Origin: Norana najaformis
Taxonomy: Eukaryota > Annelida > Clitellata > Crassiclitellata > Hormogastridae
Reading direction: 5' to 3'
DNA: 64,000 nt
Assembly (NCBI GenBank): GCA_964023275.1
Contig: OZ029921.1
Span: forward strand, 10,609,306 to 10,673,305
The number at the start of each line of letters is the position of its first letter. Position 1 is the stretch's first letter. The notes under the pieces were generated by a model. It searched no databases. It had not been told where the DNA came from and saw only the letters and a program-made list of their open reading frames with translations. This document shows, one piece after another, positions 55,826 to 64,000 of the stretch. A program made the position numbers and the translations under genes.

Positions 55826-57549
55826 GCTTGTACATTTATAAATTAATAAATATATTTTAATAAATATAATAAATTGTTTAATGAAAGATCGAGTGACATT
55901 GCTTAAAAAACATTAAGTTTCAATACGATTCATGTATAATTTAATAAAAACAATAAATGTGCTATACAAGTTGTGCTATAGAAGTATTTAGATAAAATTT
56001 GGAAGAAGAATTGAATTCCCATAGATGTTAATTTTTTCTAGATTTAATTTTAAAATGTCAAACTCTTTAGATTTTAAAATAGAGTTTAAACTTATTTTAG
56101 TCAAGAAGAAGGAAGAAAAAAGGAAGAAAGATGATTAAATGATTTCCTTACAATTCATATATTTTACACTTTTGAACTTTAAAATTTTGAACTTCTTTGA
56201 TTTTTGAAACAGATTTTAGAATTCTTTCTGCCAAGAAGAAGAAAGAAGAAGGAAAGAAGATGATGAAATGAATTCTTTTCGATTTTTAAATATATTAGAT
56301 TGAAATCTTTAAAGTTTAAAATTTTATTTCTTTTTTTTAGATTGTTTAATATGTCTCCGACGCAGACCAGCATAGAGACTGGTACATAAGTGGAATATAA
56401 TCATATAGCCTCAATTTCTCAGGGACACCCATAGAATTTAGCATTAATCAATCAAAGATTTGCACTCGAGACAAAGGTTGATTGAAAAGAATTCGAGATT
56501 AGCCTTGAAATGTATACGATAAAAGAACGGGCATTATTAGTCCACTTAGACACACTTACACGGAAACATACACGAGTCAAATATACACATAGACACCACA
56601 CTCATGCACACACTCACACGTACGCACACACACACACACACGCAAACACACAGACACGCGCAAGCTCCTAAATGCATGAATAGACATGCAACTAGAATCG
56701 TCCAGACATAGTGGCCTACAGTTTATGACTGATTAGATTCAATTATAGCTCAATAAAAGCAAAAAAAAAACAACATACGCTATAGAAGTATTTAAATTAA
56801 ATTTGGAAGAAGAACTGAACTCCTTTAGATTGTTACTGTTTGAAGCGATTGCGTCTTCAGTTGATAACAATTGTATTCCATTAGAAGTGAGTTTTACAGA
56901 TTTTAGCTTACAAAATTCTATACTCTATAGATTTTGATCAGTTTTGATCCTGTTTCTAAGAAGAAGAAGGAAGCAGATAGGAGAACATAGTTTTCATATC
57001 TTTAAACCATACTCTGGACTCCACACGATTTGAGATACTCTCAGCATCCATTCTAACGCTTTATCTTCATATTACGAATCTTTTCAATCGTACAATTTCA
57101 CTATTCTTGAGCTTTATAAGAGTTCCGACAATATACGAATCAAAGTTTTACAATCTGTTGCCTCCTTTGCTTGAATTGTTCTCTGCAAGATTTACTCCTT
57201 TTTGCTCGTTTCTGCCTCTCCTATCTTTATCGTGCTGACTGTACGCATCAATTATTCTTCTTATATGAATTAATTGAGGCCTTGGACATTATGATAATGA
57301 TGCTCTAAAAGTCATTTGATTAGCTTAGATTATATTCGAGTCTGGAAGACCTTCCATTAGCAGAGAAAGCATCCATTGTAGAGGATGCCTAACGGAAACT
57401 TATAAGAAGTCAAAAATGGGCAACCAGAACGAGTTGAAACTGAAATTTTATTAACAATAGAAATGTAAAAATAAGCATATATTACTCTAGAATCAATAAC
57501 GAGGACCAAATCACCATTGACAAGCTAAACAGTCTACAAATTAATAACA
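55826..57549. other. AT-rich flank with diverged internal repeats
   Basis: Strongly AT-rich. The string GCTATAGAAGTATTTA, followed by AAATTTGGAAGAAGAA, occurs near 55975 and 56778. AGAAGAAGGAAGAA runs with GATGATTAAATGA/GATGATGAAATGA recur near 56105 and 56235. A CA-rich run lies at about 56575-56660. No recognisable gene. It may be flank of the Polinton fossil or unrelated. Confidence 0.45.
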
Positions 57550-60500
57550 GACAAACGCGAATACTAAAGATTAAGCATCATCGACGGGTATATGCACGTG
57601 TCCATAAGCTAAAGAGTCGATGCTGTTAAGCAGAAAACGCTTATCGTCGAAAGGCGAAAGAGCCGTTTTACGGATCTCTGTAGTGTGCAAATCGTGTTTA
57701 CGACTGCGAATGGCGAAAAACCTAGACGATGTAGGTCGTTCTTCGAACAGCCAACTCTGATAATATTCGTGACGAATATTTTTCTTCACAAACGATTTCT
57801 TAACGCCTTTTGCAGTTTTCTTTTCTTTATTGTCGGGAAGCAACAGGCTATACATTTTTGAGCGCAAGCCTACAAATTCGACTGGAGGTATGGAATTGGT
57901 TTCGTCTTTAAATTTGCCAATTACTTTAGCGTTATCGCGGCTGTAAAGAATGTGATCGGGAGGATAATCCGACGTGTCGTAATGGTAAATATGATTTCTC
58001 ATATCGGAATAGACATCGTCCGTGCGAATGTGGTAGCACAAACTATTGGTATCCATAAACAACAATTTTGCTCTTTCGCCGTACACGTTCAAGATATGTT
58101 CGTAATGAAAACTGTACATTTGCAATTTTGAAATATCTAAAATAGACATACCAACGTATATGGGTTTATTTTGCAAGATGGAAGACGGTTAGCTGAATAA
58201 CCGTTACATCTTCGTTTATAATGTGAAACGACATAAAAGTCGGACGAGCGATATAACGTTTTGCCGATCTTGCATTGGTTACGATGCGCACGTTCAGATG
58301 ATGGCGCGTCTGTTCGAAAGTCTTCCCATAGACCGAATTATTGAAAAGCTTAAACAGATCTTTCTCGAAAGAAGACGTGGCAGCCTGACGCTTGCTAGTG
58401 TTGAAATCTATATGTCTTAAGCCACTTAGATTGTTCAAATTGTAAAATTTTGTGAATATTTGTCAATTTCGTTGCCATTTTCAGATAAAATTGTAAATTC
58501 CGATAGTGGACGACATAGTTTGTCTTGCCGTTAAAGTTTGGCACTAATTTTTTAACGTTGTTTCCGTGTTTGAGACCTAACTTTTCAGACAATTCGCGTG
58601 CATATGGCGACAACATGCTTGAATTAATGGTCTGCTTTTCCGGAGCCAAAGGATAGTCGTTATGCTTAACGTGTAATTCTTGCGGGTATTCTAAATCTAC
58701 CTCCAAAATAAAGTCCTCTACGTCTTCAGCCGATTTCGAATCCAAGTCAAAATATTCAATTTCGTCGGGATCCAAAAACCTAAATTTCCCGGTGGGCAAA
58801 GGTTCGCTCATGGCAAATCCGTACAAATTGTTACAATCGAGATATAAAATGTAACTGTTTTCCACATTTTTATCGTAATCATCGCTCAGATACGGATTGT
58901 TAGCTCTGGCATAGCGATTGCTAATCATGGAAACCGCCGCGCAAGCCCTTTTCGATGAATAGAAATTGATCGGGATCCGTTAAGAGTTCCAGCGATACAT
59001 TAGTCATTTTAAGGCAGGCGTCAAAGCTCAGGCCAGGGCTAGAAAAGTAATGCAGCGGGTCTAATTCGTAATTAGACAAAGTCATCTTTCTAAATTCCTC
59101 AAAAACATCGGCGAGCAATATAACGTCAGTTTTAACGTATAAATCGTGATAATCGCGAAGATATTGCATTTCAAATTTACGCCAAACAGACTGGGCATGC
59201 GCGTAATCGTCATCGCCGATATTTTCATCTGTGAGATTGCTAAAGAATTCATCTTTTGCGGGTAAAGAAGTTTCCATCATTTTGACATCGGAATCCATAT
59301 ATTTGTATGGATATACGCCTTTGCGCAAAAGTAATTTAAATTGCTCATCGTCGCTATACTGACGACGCAGGTGCTTAAAATTTGAATCTCCATCTTTTGT
59401 CAAATTTTTCACCAAAACGTCTAGACTACAGTTTAGAAATTGCAATGAATCCAAAAAGCGAAGACCGTCAATTTCAAATGCCAAATACTTTTCCATATTT
59501 GTATCAATAACGAATATCTCGTGTGGCGCATATTCGCGTGTTAAATGTTTTAATATCAAATGGGAATCGTATCCTTTCAAATTATGGAAAACGATGGGTA
59601 TCAGGAAGTTTTTCGATTTTGTGGGTTTTCGAAATTTCAGTTGTAGATTACAGTTTGCACAAACGGCCTCTAAAAAGTTACCCGTCACATGGCAGTGATG
59701 TCTGACTTTATTTTCGCTATTCATGTCAGTGTCGCAAGAAGGACATTTTTTACAGGAATTATAAGTTTCCTGTTCCAGCGTTGTTAGGGGCTTCATTTTC
59801 ACGTTCAACGATAAAATACTGTTTATTCTCTCCTGTTCGTTCTTTATGTGATTAAAAAATGCGTCCATCACGTTATCTCCGCTATACACAAAAGCTTCCT
59901 CATTGTTATAGCGTTCAAAACATGAAACCGTCAAGCAGCAAAATCCGCTCGGTTTATGATTATCGCAAATTTTTGTCGAATTTCCGATGGAAACGTCCGT
60001 TTTCTCTACGAAATATTCGAAATCAGCCTAAATTGCAAATGGCACAGCCATTTGGTTTTGAATGTTGGTAAATTTCAAAATCCGATTACCCGAAGACGGA
60101 TATTTAACGGCTTGAAGTCCGTGTCGTCCACACTCTGGCATATGAGCCATTTTGACGTGTTCGTATTTAAAACAGTGCAGACAATATGGACATGGAAAAG
60201 TCTTATGTTTGCGAGAAGTTCTGCCTGCTAAAAGAGCTGAAAGATTGTGAATTACAATATAATGTCGTTTTTTACCTTTGCTCAGCAGCAACAAATTAAC
60301 TACGTGCTGCCTATCTCTGTGGGGCGAGGCATACAGTGGTACAAAAGTTTTATCCTCGTCGTTTGCGTATTTACGCTGAATTCTGCATTATTAGTTTCAA
60401 ACAGTGGAATCTGGCTGATATCCAATGGAAATGTCAGATTATCTACATTTAATCCTTGTAAAAAGGGATGATAATGGCTTACTCGTTTTGGGTTATTTTT

Positions 60501-60780
60501 GAATAAGTGAGAAACGGCGAGAATGCAATAAAGAAAGCAATAATCATCCTTATCGTTTACAATGTTTAAAGTCGTTTTCTTCTTGGATAACCAAGGAGGT
60601 GTGGGTATAAACGACGATCCTCCTATGGGATCGTACGCTGCTGTGCATAATTGCAGATTGGCTACTCCATCGATTTGCCATCCCGAACCCTCTGTAACGA
60701 ACGAGTCTATTAACGTTCCAAACCTCATATTAGCAGCTGCGAGCTGCTCTGCGATCTGAAAAGAATTTGTCAGGATGGCA
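57550..60780 (-). mobile_element. Polinton/Maverick-type DNA polymerase B fossil
   Basis: The minus strand carries most of a protein-primed family B DNA polymerase of the Polinton/Maverick and adintovirus-like type. Recognised parts from N to C terminus are the N-terminal region (IVNDKDDYCFLYCILA), the exonuclease region (FHNLKGYDSHLILKHL), the region around GLSFDACLKM, and the palm (SYILYLDCNNLYGFAMSEPL) with its C-terminal continuation. In intact elements this enzyme replicates the element's own DNA. The copy is broken, with about four or five breaks, but its protein text is well preserved, so it looks moderately young. No capsid, integrase, ATPase or protease part and no terminal inverted repeats are recognised in the window. 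A short unidentified open stretch just beyond (about 60.9-61.3 kb, same strand) may or may not belong. Confidence 0.85.
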
Positions 60781-61538
60781 TTTTATGATTTAAAGTACCC
60801 AGTGGTGGATGCATCTCCTTCGGGACTCTCGCGCAGGAAATTGACGTCCATCGTTGTGTACCATTTGATGGGTCTAAAAAATCAATTACGAGCAGAAATG
60901 GTTTGATTAGTAATCGGTCTGTATCGATCCGATGAACGATAATGATGTGTGGGAACGCACGTATTTGATTTATGTATGTGAGTATGAAAACGTCGATTTC
61001 CTAAAGCTGAACCGAAATATCGACTAAAGTATACCCACCCCTGATCGATCAGGCAATTTTCCAGAGTCTCTCTAAAAGAGTGATCCAAACTTTGCAACAT
61101 TGGATGAGGATCGATTACATTCGGGTCGATTGGAATGTCTTGCTTTACGAAGGTCTTTTGGATTGACGAACTAAGATGTTGCTTCGACTGCTTCCTATAC
61201 ACGTCTTGCACCAGTCTTTGCCCGACGCGAAAAAGCGAGCCTGTAGTCGACCGTGACATTTCGAGCATTCTTTTTGATTCGTACACGTATCACACATTCC
61301 ATCGCTGGACAACTACTTTTCCTTGTACGCCGAACAAGTTCTATAACTACTTTTCCTTGTACGCCGAACAAGTTCTACATTTGTCACCAGTACCGATATC
61401 TAAACAAATTTAAGATACTTAGTCGTTAGAATTGTATTTTTTTTAATTTTATAAATCAATAAAATTGAAATCTGAGAAATGTATGTGTGTATGTATGTAC
61501 GAATGCATGAATGTATCAAGTTGTTAATATAACGAATT
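60781..61538. other. Unrecognised DNA with a 34-bp tandem duplication
   Basis: AACTACTTTTCCTTGTACGC plus CGAACAAGTTCTAT repeats directly at 61311 and 61345. A 134-codon minus-strand frame (60882-61286) is not identified. Confidence 0.5.
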
Positions 61539-61539
61539 A

Positions 61540-61675
61540 ATCGTAATCGTAATTCCAAGATTTCTACTGCACCCAACGAAAGCCGCACCGCGGGGACCAG
61601 CTTATTCACAGACGCTCAGTCAAAACAAAATCGATAGGCAAAAGGGCTCGGTTCCAGGTCAAGATCCAAAGACAT
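61540..61675 (-). mobile_element. Family B LINE 3' end
   Basis: TTAATCGTAATCGTAATTCC, then AAGATTTCTACTGCACCCAA and GGGGACCAGCTTATTCACAG. It ends GGCTCGGTTCCAGGTCAAGA. It is a 3'-only copy with the (ATTACG)n tail. Confidence 0.85.
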
Positions 61676-62478
61676 TGCAAGTACAAATATCTAATCAATC
61701 TAAATAAGCGCGTTTTACGTCGATTTGAACTGCTTGTAGACGTTACCGTTGTATTTGTCTCATCAAGTGTAAACGGAATAGATGACGAACAAATCACTAA
61801 ATCTGAAAACGAGTTATGAGTTTCTTACATGTTTTCTTGTGTCGATTTTCTGTGGTTGAGATTCCTTCTGATTCCAACAGTTTTCTTTTCTTTACTAAAC
61901 AAGAAAATAGGCGTTTAAGTTATTCGCGTATATGCATTTCTATGTCATTGCTTCCGAATATATTTCGGAATCTGTTAAATCGGCGGGCTCTAAGTTGCGT
62001 ACTCTAAGAAAAAACATGCGATCGTGTAATTTATATATATATATATATATAGTTATTATCTCACAATGCATAAGCATTGCATATTTGATTATGGGTTCAA
62101 GTGAAACGATAGTACCTTAAGACGTTTCTAATTGTGTGTATAAAACCTAAATATAATGGAGAATGATGTAGAAAGATGTCAAACTATAGAAAATCCTGAA
62201 TGATAATGTAGAGTTAAATAAGAATGCACCATTTTTAAACTAATATTCTGACGCACTATCAGTTAATATTTAGTCAAAAGTAATCGATCTAAGTCGTTGA
62301 CTTCCGTAACACACATCATAATGCGCAAAGTAGCATTCGATGGCTCTTTCTAAGCAAACATTTCTATACATATTAATAGAGATTAGAAAAGTACGATTAA
62401 AAATGCTAAATCAAATGACAAGTTCGTGTAGAAACACATATATATTATACGATATAAATTTAAAAATGTAAAGTAATA
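61676..62478. other. AT-rich DNA, no recognised feature
   Basis: A short (TA)n run lies at about 62029-62050. No recognisable gene. Confidence 0.35.
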
Positions 62479-62479
62479 A

Positions 62480-63490
62480 ATTCGTTATCCGTATCCGTAT
62501 ATGTCCATCCTCATTCCTGAAAGTCGGAGATCAGAGTCCTCGATATCAGCCCTCTCCATGTCGTCCTGTCCCGTATGTGCCCGATGCATTCCGCTTCTGA
62601 TAGTCCAGTCCATTCTTTGATGTCGTCCATCCAACTTCGCCTCGGTCTTCCCTTTGGTCTTGATCCCTCTAGATATCCCTGTAGTAGGTATGCAGAGAGT
62701 TTGTTTTCGCGGAGTAGGTGGCCGAAATATCTCAACTTCCTGCCCTTCACTACCTCCAGCAGTCTTTTCGTTGGTCTCAGTTCTTCCAATATTGAGGCAT
62801 TTGTTCTGTGTTCCCTCCAGCTAACCCGCAGTAACTTCCTGCATGTTGTCATTTCAAAAGCTGATATTCTTTTTCTATCTACGGCCTTCTGAGTCACAGC
62901 CATACAACGCCACCGACCACACCATCGTCTCCACCATCCTCCTCTTCAGGTCTCGGCCCATAGATCGATCCTTCCAGATGTATGAAAGAGAACCCATAGC
63001 CGTCCTCGCCATGCCGAGTCTTGATCTTACCTCTTTGCTGCCATCGCCAGTTTCATCTATTACAGCCCCCAGATATCGGAAAGACTCAACCTGCTCCAGT
63101 TGTACTCCATTACACAAGATGGAGATACTTGTCCTTGTTTTAGCGACGGTCATCACCTTTGTCTTCTTTGTACTTATCTCCAGTCCACATCTGTTTGACA
63201 CGACATTGATCCTGTCCATCAGCTGCTGCAAGGAGCCAGCCGAGGTGGCGATGAGGACGATATCATCCGCATATCTTAGGTTATTCAACATGCGTCCACT
63301 AACCGCAAATCCGATCCAACTGAGCTCATCTGCCGACTCCCTCATTACCACCTCAGAGTAGCAATTGTAGAACAGCGGTGACACCAGACAACCCTGGCGC
63401 ACTCCTTTACCAATCCTGAACCACTCCGTTAGTTCTTTTTCCACTCTAACCGTTGCTTGTTGAATATTGTACAGACTCCTCAATGTCCAG
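62480..63490 (-). mobile_element. RTE-like LINE, 5'-truncated, nearly intact 3' half
   Basis: The minus strand encodes RT with FRIGKGVRQGCLVSPLFYNC, then NNLRYADDIVLIATSAGSLQ, where the catalytic YADD is intact. FRYLGAVIDETGDGSKEVRS and VALYGCDS follow. After one frameshift near 62,890 comes the post-RT region (RKRISAFEMTTCRKLLRVSW, LRYFGHLLRENKLSAYLLQG, KGRPRRSWMDDIKEWTGL, ISRTLISDFQE, stop). The 3' end has a short ACGGATACGGATA tail near 62487. The 5' side ends at about 63490 without an endonuclease. It is the freshest LINE in the window. Confidence 0.9.
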
Positions 63491-63960
63491 ATTCGTTATA
63501 CCACAATAAATATATACATATGATAAAATCGAATGTCGAACTTACACGCTGTATCGTCAGCCATGACTTCGTAATGAAACGATGCCGATAGACGAATCAA
63601 GGAACGAGCGATGGTCAGTAGGGACTTTATTCCATCCCAGATGTCAATCAAGTGGGTTAAACAGTCGCTGCATTGTACGCAACATCGACTAAGAGGAGTG
63701 GGTCCCTGAACCTGGGCCTTTAGAGGTGTGTCATATCTCTAACCCGATGAAAAGGATAACGAATCGCGTGCATTCAAAATGTGACTGCGTGTGTATATGT
63801 GTATATGTATGTCCATATGCATATCCAGGTATGCATATGTTCGCATGACTTCTGCTAATGGTAGGCCGGTACACAGGTGCACATTTAGGTCTATAACCCG
63901 ACAATGCTAATTGATGCTGTGTCTGTTGAATGGTGACTATGCTGTCGGAGGATCAAAGAG
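63491..63960. other. No recognised feature
   Basis: TATG/CATA-rich text lies near 63790-63840. Nothing else is seen. Confidence 0.3.
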
Positions 63961-64000
63961 AGCGAGAGAGAAAGAGAGAGAGAGAGAGACAGAAAAAGAG
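63960..64000. repeat. (GA)n run at the right edge
   Basis: GAGAGAGA units continue to the window end. Confidence 0.85.

Overview
This window comes from an animal nuclear genome. It holds spliced coding sequence for a PRDM-family zinc-finger transcription factor, many degraded non-LTR retrotransposons (LINEs) of at least three kinds, tRNA-derived SINEs, a Polinton-type DNA polymerase fossil, and many long pure microsatellites. Density, intron structure and repeat content suggest a bilaterian invertebrate with a large repeat-rich genome. I cannot name the phylum. No bacterial, organellar or CRISPR-like content is present.

The one host gene I can support lies on the minus strand at about 26.4-31.0 kb. 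It is a PRDM8-like gene with three exons in reading order: 31000-30866 (start of the PR/SET domain, less certain), 29814-29586 (rest of the PR domain) and 27767-26434 (C2HC finger, low-complexity middle, two terminal C2H2 fingers, stop). Exon phases agree across both introns. The second intron is best read as a GC-AG intron. The 5' end of the gene is not identified. Both introns carry LINE fragments, and intron 2 also carries microsatellites.

Layout. 0-3.3 kb: LINE ORF2 C-terminal pieces and microsatellites. 3.4-5.8 kb: a 26-bp minisatellite of about 92 copies with a higher-order 598-bp repeat. 5.8-11 kb: SINE, two small tandem arrays, LINE scraps. 11-14.6 kb: decayed CR1/L2-type LINE on the plus strand, its parts partly out of order. 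14.6-21.4 kb: mostly unrecognised DNA with a second copy of the 6.9-kb SINE. 21.4-24.5 kb: two minus-strand CR1-like LINEs (families A and B). 24.5-26.4 kb: a cluster of CRE/AP-1/CCAAT-type motifs, one copy of repeat C and the gene's 3' flank. 26.4-31 kb: the PRDM gene. 31.5-32.4 kb: a perfect hairpin and a broken Ty3/gypsy-like fossil. 33.7-37 kb: a long CR1-like LINE facing a family A LINE tail to tail. 37-49 kb: microsatellites, a family B copy, a possible SINE, LINE ends and unrecognised DNA. 49.7-51.8 kb: more A and B copies. 53-55.9 kb: a second copy of repeat C, a tRNA-like SINE beside a large inverted repeat, and a 29-bp minisatellite. 55.9-57.5 kb: AT-rich DNA. 57.5-60.8 kb: Polinton/Maverick-type polymerase B fossil. 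61.5-63.5 kb: a family B tail and a fairly fresh RTE-like LINE.

The window is essentially one regulatory gene in a retrotransposon graveyard. I found no convincing new multi-gene system. The points most worth a second look are the GC-AG intron, the mixed PRDM8/PRDM13 character of the first finger, the higher-order minisatellite, the excess of the palindrome TAGGCCTA, the two long hairpins, and the family-specific short 3' tails of the retroelements.
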